A DNA stretch of 64,000 bases. Origin: Arthrobacter globiformis (GTDB lineage Bacteria; Actinomycetota; Actinomycetes; Actinomycetales; Micrococcaceae). The stretch spans positions 4,340,001-4,404,000 of the forward strand of contig NZ_JAUSYZ010000001.1 of assembly GCF_030817195.1 (NCBI RefSeq), in the 5' to 3' direction. Under the pieces are notes generated by a model. It saw only the letters and a program-made list of their open reading frames with translations, was not told where the DNA came from and made no database searches. Shown one piece after another: positions 33,868 through 40,820 of the stretch. Every line of letters begins with the position of its first letter. Position 1 is the stretch's first letter. The translations under genes and the position numbers were made by a program.

Positions 33868-34235
33868 GGGATTTCCTCCTCTTTCGTGATGCTCTCGATC
33901 GCTTCTGTGAGCCGTTTCCGCTCCTTGTTGATCCACTGCCCCTCCGAGTAGTTCTGAAGGAACGTCTCCGCGAACTCGATGGGGTCCTCCCCGACGACGT
34001 CCCGGACCGGGGTTCCGCTCGCCGCGCTCTGCTCGAAGAGATCCGCCAGATCCTCCAGCATCTTCACGAGGGTCTCCCCTTTCGTGATCGCCCCGAAGTA
34101 CGTCAGGTACCGCTCCAACGCGTCGATGGCTGCGCGATAGTTCGGGGGAAGCTGCTTGGTGCGTGCTTTGTACTGTCGGTACTGCTTCTTTTGTTCGAGC
34201 GAGCCGGTGACCTGCTCGATCCATCCCATGGCCAT
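33864..34235 (-). CDS. DUF1048 family protein
   Basis: This 123-residue, charged, helical protein matches DUF1048, a family that regularly lies between PadR regulators and ABC transporters. A representative segment is NYRAAIDALERYLTYFGAIT, followed by acidic helices and a DPIEFAETFLQNYSEG motif. The role is unknown; a regulatory or adaptor role in the efflux operon is inferred from conserved context. ATG 34235 has GGAGGG 8-9 nt upstream. It begins 2 nt after the padR stop and overlaps the ATPase start. Confidence 0.85.
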   Translation of the reverse strand: MAMGWIEQVTGSLEQKKQYRQYKARTKQLPPNYRAAIDALERYLTYFGAITKGETLVKMLEDLADLFEQSAASGTPVRDVVGEDPIEFAETFLQNYSEGQWINKERKRLTEAIESITKEEEIP

Positions 34236-34237
34236 GT

Positions 34238-34567
34238 CTAATTCCCTCCATCTCGGAGCTGTTCGAGCCGCTCGGCCAGAAAGCTCCATGTTCTCCAGAA
34301 CTCCTCCAGGTACTCATCGCCCTGGGCGTTGAGCGTGTACACCTTGCGCGGGGGTCCTTTCTCTGACGGACGCTTCTCGACGTCGACAAGACCCTTTTGC
34401 TCGATCCTCACCAGCAGCGCGTATACGGTTCCCTCGGCGATATCAGAGAAGCCCTTCTCCCTGAGCAGCGTCGTGATCTCGTATCCATACGCCGGTTTCC
34501 CGGTGAGGAGGGCAAGAACGATGCCCTCCAGCGTCCCTTTGAGCATCTCCGTCATTTGTTTGCCCAC
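34238..34567 (-). CDS. PadR family transcriptional regulator
   Basis: This 109-residue winged-helix repressor is of the short PadR type. Family residues are GTLEGIVLALLTGKPAYGYE, EGTVYALLVRIEQKGL and GPPRKVYTLNAQG. It probably represses its own operon (padR, DUF1048, ABC ATPase, permease) and is released by the drug exported. GTG 34567 has GGAGGAGG upstream. Candidate operators lie just ahead of it. Confidence 0.93.
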   Translation of the reverse strand: MGKQMTEMLKGTLEGIVLALLTGKPAYGYEITTLLREKGFSDIAEGTVYALLVRIEQKGLVDVEKRPSEKGPPRKVYTLNAQGDEYLEEFWRTWSFLAERLEQLRDGGN

Positions 34568-34582
34568 CGGACACCTCCTCCA

Positions 34583-34630
34583 GCTACTTAGTATTACTAG
34601 CTACCAGTACATAGTAACGCTAGGTAGCGG
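34583..34630 (-). promoter_or_regulatory. Candidate PadR operator region
   Basis: An AT-rich patch in GC-rich surroundings contains the perfect dyad TAGTA-T-TACTA (34589-34599). A wider inverted repeat, GCTACC (34600-34605) against GGTAGC (34623-34628), follows. It lies 16-60 nt upstream of the padR start, where autoregulation would be expected. Confidence 0.45.
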
Positions 34631-34649
34631 AGGCGCAAGGGGGTCCAGC

Positions 34650-34790
34650 GAGGAAGCGTTGGTAGGACGACGACGAAAGCTGAGGAAGCGTTTGGCGTGA
34701 AGCGACAAGATGTGAGGAAGCGTTGGAATAGCGACGGCGTCTTTGGCGGCAGGACCTGAAGGACTCCCCTTTTCCGAACGCTTCCTCACT
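34650..34790 (-). repeat. 32-bp array, 3 units plus an inverted unit
   Basis: GAGGAAGCG anchors at 34650, 34682 and 34714 keep the 32-bp period with the C-rich side on the minus strand. A unit of opposite orientation (CTTCCTCACTTTCCGTCGC) lies at 34781-34799. The array lies between padR and the RibD-like gene, in their divergent 5' region. The remaining sequence to 35002 shows no gene. Confidence 0.85.
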
Positions 34791-35002
34791 TTCCGTCGCT
34801 TAAACCCGAACCGCAGAAGCACTGTCCCACGGTGGAGATCACCAGCACGGTGCTGACCCACGGGCCGCTAAGTGCCTGGTTGAGCACGGTGGCGTTCCGG
34901 CAAGATGATGATGGCGGCGCTGTCAGTTTCGAGACGCCAAACCTTCCCACGGCGGCCGCGGCGGAATACGGTAATGCCTGACGACCCGATTTGGAGGACC
35001 CG

Positions 35003-35554
35003 ATGCGCAAAGTGACCGCTGGACTGTTCCACTCCGTCGACGGCGTGGTGCAGGACCCGTTCAAGTTCCAGTTCGACAGCTTCGACGAGGACCTGGGCAA
35101 GGGACTGACCAAGATGATCAACACCGTGGACACTGTCGTTCTGGGGCGGGTCAGCTATCAGGAGTGGGCCGGGTACTGGCCCAACGCCTCCCAGGATGAG
35201 GACTTCGCCGCCTTCATCAATCCGGTGGAAAAGTTTGTCGCATCGCGCAGCCTGTCGGAGCCGCTCGAATGGGAAAACTCGCACCTGATCGAGGGACCGC
35301 TGGAAGGGTTCGTCACCGATCTTAAAAAGCGCGACGGCGGCGAGATCGCCGTCTGCGGCAGCATCTCAGTCACGCGGCAACTGCTGTTCGCGGGCCTCCT
35401 CGATGAGCTGACCCTCATGACGCACCCCGTGGTTGCCGGCAGTGGCCGGCGCCTTTTCGAGGCCGGCGACCCGCTGACCAGGCTGGAACTGAAGGACCAG
35501 TACAGGACCAGCAAGGGCAACGTCGTCAGCACCTACTCCGTGCGCAACGACTGA
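35003..35554 (+). CDS. Dihydrofolate reductase/RibD C-terminal family protein
   Basis: This 183-residue protein has the RibD-C reductase fold used by the small yyaP/yybT-like dihydrofolate-reductase-family proteins. Conserved segments are VTAGLFHSVDGVVQDP, TVDTVVLGRVSYQEWAGYW and IAVCGSISVTRQLLFAGLLD. The usual role is an NADPH-dependent reductase of unknown substrate. TTGGAGG lies just before ATG 35003. The stop codon TGA is directly fused to a 32-bp array unit (TGACGCTTCCTCAC). A distant paralogue is encoded at 47827-48426. Confidence 0.85.
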   Translation: MRKVTAGLFHSVDGVVQDPFKFQFDSFDEDLGKGLTKMINTVDTVVLGRVSYQEWAGYWPNASQDEDFAAFINPVEKFVASRSLSEPLEWENSHLIEGPLEGFVTDLKKRDGGEIAVCGSISVTRQLLFAGLLDELTLMTHPVVAGSGRRLFEAGDPLTRLELKDQYRTSKGNVVSTYSVRND

Positions 35555-35740
35555 CGCTTCCTCACCTCCCGCCGCCCCCATCCAAACGCGTCCTCACCCC
35601 CTGCCGCTTTTAACCAAACGCGTCCTCACCCCCTGCCGTTTTTAACCAAACGCGTCCTCACCTCCTGAGGACGCGTCAGGGAAAACCCGACCAAACCTGA
35701 GGACGCGTCAGCGAAAAGGCGACGAAAAGTGAGGACGCGT
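35555..35740. repeat. 32-bp array with internal inversion and hairpin
   Basis: Four + oriented units have anchors at 35558, 35590, 35622 and 35654. They meet three reversed units with anchors at 35667, 35699 and 35731. All keep the 32-bp period. At the junction ACGCGTCCTCA (35650-35660) and TGAGGACGCGT (35666-35676) form a perfect 11-bp stem with a 5-nt loop, a terminator-like hairpin readable from both strands. Confidence 0.9.
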
Positions 35741-35782
35741 TTCATCTTGGCGTGCCCGCATCGCACGCCTCGTGGCAACTTT

Positions 35783-35922
35783 GTTGCAGCTGCAGCAACT
35801 GACCGGATTCGCCGCGTGACGTGCCAATTTGCAGCCACCCAAGGGCCGGGACTCAAAACAACCTTCTAATACCCATTGACGAGTGAGCCGCATCACGCCT
35901 AGTCTGGTGCAACAGCGTTGCA
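35783..35922 (+). promoter_or_regulatory. Promoter and operator dyads of the creatine module
   Basis: TTGACG (35876-35881) and TAGTCT (35900-35905) with an 18-nt spacer form a good promoter 52 nt upstream of the transporter start. The dyad TGCAAC-AGC-GTTGCA (35908-35922) covers the expected start point. A similar dyad, GTTGCAGCTGCAGCAAC, lies at 35783-35799. The shared GTTGCA half-sites suggest one regulator, most likely the IclR protein encoded at the end of the module. Confidence 0.6.
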
Positions 35923-35956
35923 ACAGAAGCAACCCCAAGTATTCATTGGTGGACAC

Positions 35957-37288
35957 ATGGAACACCCCCGAACTCACACTTCCGAAGCGGCTGACCCGGA
36001 GCTCAAAGTCGAGCAGGTCAGCAAGGACACCCGGCGGCGGGTCATCACCGCGAGCTTCATCGGCAACTTCGTCGAATGGTTCGACTACGCCGTCTACGGC
36101 TACCTGGCCGGCATCATCTCCACGGTCTTCTTCCCCGAGGCCGACCGCCAGACAGCACTCCTGGCAACCTTCGGCGTCTTCGCCATCTCCTTCTTCGTCC
36201 GTCCCCTCGGCGGCTTCTTCTGGGGCCACATCGGCGACCGGCTCGGACGGCGGAAAGCACTGTCGCTTTCGATCGTCATCATGTCCGTGGCCACGTTCTG
36301 CATTGCCCTGATCCCCGGCTACGGCACCATCGGCATCCTGGCACCGGTACTGCTCCTGCTGGTCCGCGTCGTCCAGGGCTTCTCCGCCTCCGGCGAGTAC
36401 GCCGGCGCCTCCGCCTTCCTGGTGGAGTACGCTCCCGCACATCGCCGCGGACTCTATGCCGCCGTCGTACCCGCAAGCACCGCGGCGGGACTATTGCTGG
36501 GCAGCCTCCTGGCAGCACTGCTGACGTCGGTCCTCAGCGAAAGCCAGCTGCACGACTGGGGATGGCGCCTGCCGTTCCTGCTCGCGGCCCCCATGGGCCT
36601 GATCGGCCGGTACATCCGCACCAAGCTCGAGGACACCCCGGTGTTCCGCGCCCTCTCACAGGAAGAGCACGGCAAGGCCCCCGCGAGGGACATGTTCCGG
36701 AACAACAGGAAGCAACTCATCATCGCCACCGGCGCGGTACTGCTGAACGCGGTCGGCTTCTACGTCATCCTCAGTTACATGCCCACCTACCTCGCCGAGG
36801 AACTGGGCTTTGGCGCCGGGGAATCGTTCCTGGCCACCACCATCGCGCTGGCCAGCTACATCGGCTTCATCTTCCTCACCGGCATCGCCTCGGACAGGTT
36901 CGGCCGCAAGCGGATGCTGATCACCGCGTCCGTGCTGTTCATGCTGCTGACGGTGCCGGCGTTCATGCTCCTGGATAGCGGCAACTTCCTGGTGATCGTC
37001 CTGGTCCAGATTCTCCTGGGCGGCATGCTCACCCTCAACGACGGCACACTGCCCAGCTTCCTGGCCGAACTCTTCCCCACGACGACCCGGTACAGCGGCT
37101 TCGCCGTCAGCTTCAACCTCTCCAACGCCCTGTTCGGCGGCACCGCCCCGTTCATGGCCACCCTCCTCATCGGCCTCACGCACAACAAGCTGGCCCCCGG
37201 CTGGTACCTCGTGGCCGCCTCAATGGTTTCCCTCATCGCAGTCCTGTTCGCCGTGGAGACTTCCAAGAAGCCCCTGCAGCAGCACTGA
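35957..37288 (+). CDS. MHS/ProP-type MFS transporter, probable creatine/creatinine importer
   Basis: This 443-residue protein has 12 transmembrane helices of the metabolite:H+ symporter (ProP-like) branch of the MFS. Signatures are SFIGNFVEWFDYAVYGYLAG, the loop-2 motif GHIGDRLGRRKAL and ASGEYAGASAFLVEYAP. Members take up osmolytes, organic acids and related compounds. The next gene, 38 nt later, encodes creatinase, so creatine or creatinine is the likely substrate (inference). ATG 35957 is chosen for TTGGTGG upstream; an in-frame start at 35918 would extend into the operator region. Confidence 0.9.
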   Translation: MEHPRTHTSEAADPELKVEQVSKDTRRRVITASFIGNFVEWFDYAVYGYLAGIISTVFFPEADRQTALLATFGVFAISFFVRPLGGFFWGHIGDRLGRRKALSLSIVIMSVATFCIALIPGYGTIGILAPVLLLLVRVVQGFSASGEYAGASAFLVEYAPAHRRGLYAAVVPASTAAGLLLGSLLAALLTSVLSESQLHDWGWRLPFLLAAPMGLIGRYIRTKLEDTPVFRALSQEEHGKAPARDMFRNNRKQLIIATGAVLLNAVGFYVILSYMPTYLAEELGFGAGESFLATTIALASYIGFIFLTGIASDRFGRKRMLITASVLFMLLTVPAFMLLDSGNFLVIVLVQILLGGMLTLNDGTLPSFLAELFPTTTRYSGFAVSFNLSNALFGGTAPFMATLLIGLTHNKLAPGWYLVAASMVSLIAVLFAVETSKKPLQQH

Positions 37289-37326
37289 CAACAACACCCA
37301 CCTGAGAAAGAAAAGGAAATAACAGA

Positions 37327-38598
37327 ATGACCATCACCGAGAACCTCACCCGTAGTGGCGACGCTGTCAACGACGTCGCCAAGCTCGAGCGCCTCAAGGT
37401 CCTCAACAACGGCGAGAAGGTCTCGCTGACCTTCTCCGGCGCCGAGTTCGAGCGCCGCCTCGCCGGCCTCCGCAGCATCATGGCCGAAAAGGACCTGGAC
37501 GCAGTCGTCCTGACCAGCTACCACTCGATCAAGTACTACTCCGACTTCCTGTTCACCTACTTCGGCCGCTCCTACGCCATGGTGGTCACCAAGGAGGACA
37601 CGGTCACCGTCACCGCAAATATCGACGCCGGGATGCCCTGGCGCCGCAGCTACGGCGACAACCTGGTGTACACGGACTGGCGCCGGGACAACTTCATCTT
37701 CGGCATCCAGGAGGTGCTGCGCACCCGCGGCATCAGCGTCCGCCGGCTCGGCGTCGAGGACGACTCCCTGCCGCTGGACAACCGGAACAAGATCCAGGCC
37801 GCGTTCCAGTCCGCCACCCTGGTGGACGTGGCCCAGGCCGCGATGCGCCAGCGCATGATCAAGTCCGCCGAGGAAATCGAGGTCATCAAGCACGGTGCCC
37901 GGATCGGCGACCTGGGCGGCGAGGCCATCCGCAACGCCATCACCGCCGGCATCACCGAGTACGAGGTGGCGCTCATCGGCACCGAGGCCATGGTGCACGA
38001 GATCGCCCGCACCTTCCCCAACTCCGAAATCCGCGACACCTGGGTCTGGTTCCAGTCCGGCATCAACACCGACGGCGCGCACAACTGGGCCACCACGCGG
38101 AAGATCCAGGAGCACGACATCCTGTCCCTGAACTGCTTCCCCATGACCTCCGGCTACTACACGGCCCTCGAGCGGACGCTGTTCTACGGCGAACCGGATG
38201 CCCGTTCCCTCGAGCTGTGGAACATCAACGTCGAGGTCCACAAGCGCGGCCTGGAGCTCATCAAGCCCGGCGCAGTCTGCAAGGACATCGCCGCCGAGCT
38301 CAACGAGATCTACGTGTCCCACGGCCTGCTCGCCAACCGCACCTTCGGCTACGGCCACTCCTTCGGCGTCCTCAGCCACTACTACGGCCGCGAAGCCGGG
38401 CTCGAGCTGCGCGAGGACATCGACACCGTGCTCGAACCGGGCATGGTGGTCTCCATGGAACCGATGATCACGGTCCTCGACGGCCAGCCCGGCGCCGGCG
38501 GCTACCGCGAGCACGACATCCTGGTGGTGGGCGAGGACGGCGCCGAGAACATCACCAAGTTCCCGTTCGGCCCTGAGTACAACATCATCAGCGCCTGA
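37327..38598 (+). CDS. Creatinase (creatine amidinohydrolase)
   Basis: This 423-residue protein is a pita-bread-fold M24 homologue that hydrolyses creatine to sarcosine and urea. Segments typical of creatinases rather than aminopeptidases are HSIKYYSDFLFTYFGRSYA, NIDAGMPWRRSYGDNLVYTD and WVWFQSGINTDGAHNW, and the C-terminal GYGHSFGVLSHYYGREAGLE. Creatinases do not use the metal site of true M24 peptidases. The length fits the family. It follows the transporter by 38 nt in an operon. Sarcosine oxidase and urease genes, needed to finish the pathway, are not in the window. The hairpin CCAAGGCT...AGCCTTGG at 38667-38693 may terminate the transcript. Confidence 0.9.
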   Translation: MTITENLTRSGDAVNDVAKLERLKVLNNGEKVSLTFSGAEFERRLAGLRSIMAEKDLDAVVLTSYHSIKYYSDFLFTYFGRSYAMVVTKEDTVTVTANIDAGMPWRRSYGDNLVYTDWRRDNFIFGIQEVLRTRGISVRRLGVEDDSLPLDNRNKIQAAFQSATLVDVAQAAMRQRMIKSAEEIEVIKHGARIGDLGGEAIRNAITAGITEYEVALIGTEAMVHEIARTFPNSEIRDTWVWFQSGINTDGAHNWATTRKIQEHDILSLNCFPMTSGYYTALERTLFYGEPDARSLELWNINVEVHKRGLELIKPGAVCKDIAAELNEIYVSHGLLANRTFGYGHSFGVLSHYYGREAGLELREDIDTVLEPGMVVSMEPMITVLDGQPGAGGYREHDILVVGEDGAENITKFPFGPEYNIISA

Positions 38599-38603
38599 CA
38601 CCT

Positions 38604-38693
38604 CCGGTTGGCCAACAACCCGGTTGGCTAACAACAGGGCATGCCCTCCCCCGCCGGTCGTTGTCACCAAGGCTTTTGTTTTAGCAGCCTTGG
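38604..38693 (+). promoter_or_regulatory. Direct repeats and hairpin between creatinase and IclR genes
   Basis: CCGGTTGGCCAACAAC (about 38603-38618) and CCGGTTGGCTAACAAC (38620-38635) are near-identical tandem copies, each with a GTTGGC core. CCAAGGCT (38667-38674) and AGCCTTGG (38686-38693) form an 8-bp hairpin. The repeats may be a second regulator-binding area and the hairpin a terminator. Confidence 0.4.
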
Positions 38694-38788
38694 GTTAAGT
38701 ACGACGACGGCGGGCGGCCGGGAGTGCATGGCCGCCCCCGCTTCCGCTAGGCAATAAAAGGCCGGAAGCACGACAGCGAAGAAATATA

Positions 38789-39640
38789 GTGAACACCATG
38801 ACTCCCCCGGCAAAACCCGCGAACCCAGCCCCTGACGCAGGCAAAGACGCCGGCAACGGCGACGCCCGCGGCGCCTCCGTGATCGTCAATGCCATCGCCG
38901 TGCTCCGCAGCTTCACCGCGGACGAGCCCATGCTGGGCGTCACCGAGATCGCCAGCCGGGTGGGCCTGCACAAGAGCACGGTGTCGCGGATCCTGGCCAC
39001 GTTCGAGCAGGAGCACCTGGTGGAGCGGGACCCGGACACACGCCGCTTCCGGCTGGGGCTGGGCCTGATCGCGGTGGCCGGTCCGCTGCTGGCAGAACTC
39101 GAGGAACGCCGCGTGGCCTATCCGGTGCTGCGCGAACTCACTGAACGCACCGGCGAAACCAGCGCCCTCATGGTCTGGAACGGCACCGAGTCCATGTGCG
39201 TGGAACAGATCGCCAGCCGCCAGCAGGTCAAGCACACCACCCCGCTGGGCGCACGCTACAACGATGCCCTCAGCGCCTCGGTCCAGATCTTCCTCGCCGG
39301 GGAACAGGCCGAACGAGTGCATGCCCTCCTCCGCAGCGGCACCATCACCCTGCCCGGCCTCGACGACCACTCGGTCGAGGAGTACCTGCAGCGCCTCGAG
39401 GAAGTCACCAAGCGCGGCTGGGCCATCAACTACGGCGAGACGTCCATCGAGGAAGTCGGCATTGCCGCCCCCGTCTATGACCACCGCGGCGACATCGTGG
39501 CCGCCGTCCTCATCCCTGCACCCAAGTTCCGAGTCTCCCCCGATACCCTGCAGAGCCTCGGCGAGGCCTGCGCCAGCGCGGCCCGCCAGGTCACGCAGCG
39601 CCTCGGCGGCGTGGCCCCCCGGGAGCGCCGCAGCGCATAG
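38789..39640 (+). CDS. IclR family transcriptional regulator
   Basis: This 283-residue regulator has an N-terminal winged helix-turn-helix (about 30-95; AIAVLRSFTADEPMLGVTEI, HKSTVSRILATFEQ) and a C-terminal IclR effector domain (about 110-275). It lies 190 nt after the creatinase gene on the same strand and is the natural candidate to control the transporter-creatinase operon in response to creatine or a product. The GTG 38789 and ATG 38798 starts are both possible, with only weak ribosome binding sites. It ends the creatine module; the next gene is convergent. Confidence 0.92.
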   Translation: MNTMTPPAKPANPAPDAGKDAGNGDARGASVIVNAIAVLRSFTADEPMLGVTEIASRVGLHKSTVSRILATFEQEHLVERDPDTRRFRLGLGLIAVAGPLLAELEERRVAYPVLRELTERTGETSALMVWNGTESMCVEQIASRQQVKHTTPLGARYNDALSASVQIFLAGEQAERVHALLRSGTITLPGLDDHSVEEYLQRLEEVTKRGWAINYGETSIEEVGIAAPVYDHRGDIVAAVLIPAPKFRVSPDTLQSLGEACASAARQVTQRLGGVAPRERRSA

Positions 39641-39664
39641 GCGGCGGAGCGCATAAGCAGCGCC

Positions 39665-39967
39665 TTACGAAGCCAGCCTCTCCCCTGCGTTGTGCCCAGA
39701 GCCAGCCGGTCCAACACCATGCTCGGGCTGGGTGATTTCGGCCCACACTGCGTCGAGGGAGAGTCCGAGGACATCGGCGATCGCTGCGATGGTCGGGAAG
39801 GCAGGCGTCGCCACGCGGCCTGACTCGATCTTCCGGAGGGTCTCCGGTGAGACACGGGCAGCGAGCGCGGTCTCGAGCATCGAGCGCTCCCCCCTGGCGC
39901 GACGCAACAGGGCGCCGAGGCGCTGTCCGCGCTCGACTTCTCCGGATGTGAGGGGCAACCTGACCAT
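39665..39967 (-). CDS. XRE family helix-turn-helix regulator
   Basis: This 100-residue protein has a lambda-repressor-type HTH covering about residues 15-75 (GALLRRARGERSMLETALAA, RKIESGRVATPAFPTIAAIA, LGLSLDAVW). It is divergent from an extra methionine aminopeptidase gene. The palindrome ATACCGG-N10-CCGGTAT in the shared 68-bp interval is a probable operator for it, so it likely represses both itself and the peptidase gene. Confidence 0.85.
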   Translation of the reverse strand: MVRLPLTSGEVERGQRLGALLRRARGERSMLETALAARVSPETLRKIESGRVATPAFPTIAAIADVLGLSLDAVWAEITQPEHGVGPAGSGHNAGERLAS

Positions 39968-39980
39968 GGCTCCAATTCTA

Positions 39981-40004
39981 ATACCGGGATAATATGGCCG
40001 GTAT
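39981..40004. promoter_or_regulatory. Operator palindrome between xre and map genes
   Basis: ATACCGG (39981-39987) and CCGGTAT (39998-40004) are perfect 7-bp arms around a 10-bp centre that contains ATAATAT, a candidate -10 element. Binding here would block transcription in both directions. Confidence 0.65.
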
Positions 40005-40035
40005 AGTTATTGGCAGCAGGAGAAGGGCGCGCCGC

Positions 40036-40812
40036 ATGATCGAGATTCTCACCCCCGCCGAACTGGGCCGCGCAAAAGTGTCAGGCGCCCTGGTCGCTGA
40101 CATCTTGCACACGCTGAAGAACCGCAGCGCTGTCGGCACGAACCTGCTGGACATCGACCGGTGGGCCCAGGCCATGATCCTGGAGGCCGGAGCGGAGTCC
40201 TGCTACGTCGACTATGCGCCGTCGTTCGGACGCGGACCGTTTGGCCACTACATCTGCACGGGCGTCAACGACGCCGTGCTCCACGGGCTGCCACGCGACT
40301 ACACGCTTGCCGACGGCGATCTGCTGACTCTGGACCTCGCCGTCTCCAAGGACGGAGTTGCTGCAGACGCCGCCATCAGCTTCATCGTGGGCGAATCAAA
40401 GCCTGCGGAAAGCGTCGCGATGATCGACGCCACCGAGCATGCATTGAGGGCAGGGATAGCAGCCGCCGGACCAGGCGCCCGCATCGGTGATATTTCCTAT
40501 GCCATCGGATCGGTCCTCACCGAGGCGGGGTATCCGGTCAACACCGAGTTCGGTGGTCATGGCATCGGATCGACCATGCACCAGGACCCGCACGTTCCCA
40601 ACAACGGACGGCCCGGCCGCGGGTACAAACTGCGGCCTGGGCTGCTGCTCGCATTGGAGCCGTGGGTCATGGCGGACACGGCCCAGCTCGTCACTGATGC
40701 AGACGGGTGGACGCTCCGAAGTGCGACAGGCTGCCGGACGGCCCACAGCGAACACACGATCGCCATCACTGACGACGGAGCCGAAATCCTTACCTTGCCG
40801 AATCACAGCTAG
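40036..40812 (+). CDS. map: Type I methionine aminopeptidase, accessory copy
   Basis: This 258-residue cytosolic metalloprotease removes N-terminal methionine. The five metal ligands are recognisable: LTLDLAVSKDGVAADAA (two Asp), FGGHGIG (His), LALEPWVM (Glu) and HSEHTI (Glu). It lacks an N-terminal zinc-finger extension. ATG 40036 is preferred, because CAGGAGAAGG lies 9-10 nt upstream and the next ATG (39994) is inside the operator palindrome. The housekeeping map gene normally sits in the ribosomal secY region, so this regulated copy next to an XRE repressor is accessory. A conditional or resistance role is possible (inference). Confidence 0.88.
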   Translation: MIEILTPAELGRAKVSGALVADILHTLKNRSAVGTNLLDIDRWAQAMILEAGAESCYVDYAPSFGRGPFGHYICTGVNDAVLHGLPRDYTLADGDLLTLDLAVSKDGVAADAAISFIVGESKPAESVAMIDATEHALRAGIAAAGPGARIGDISYAIGSVLTEAGYPVNTEFGGHGIGSTMHQDPHVPNNGRPGRGYKLRPGLLLALEPWVMADTAQLVTDADGWTLRSATGCRTAHSEHTIAITDDGAEILTLPNHS

Positions 40813-40820
40813 GAGCCTCC

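Noticed and set aside
36856..38670. A 604-residue minus-strand frame
   Set aside because: It is antisense to the transporter and creatinase genes and has shadow-frame composition.
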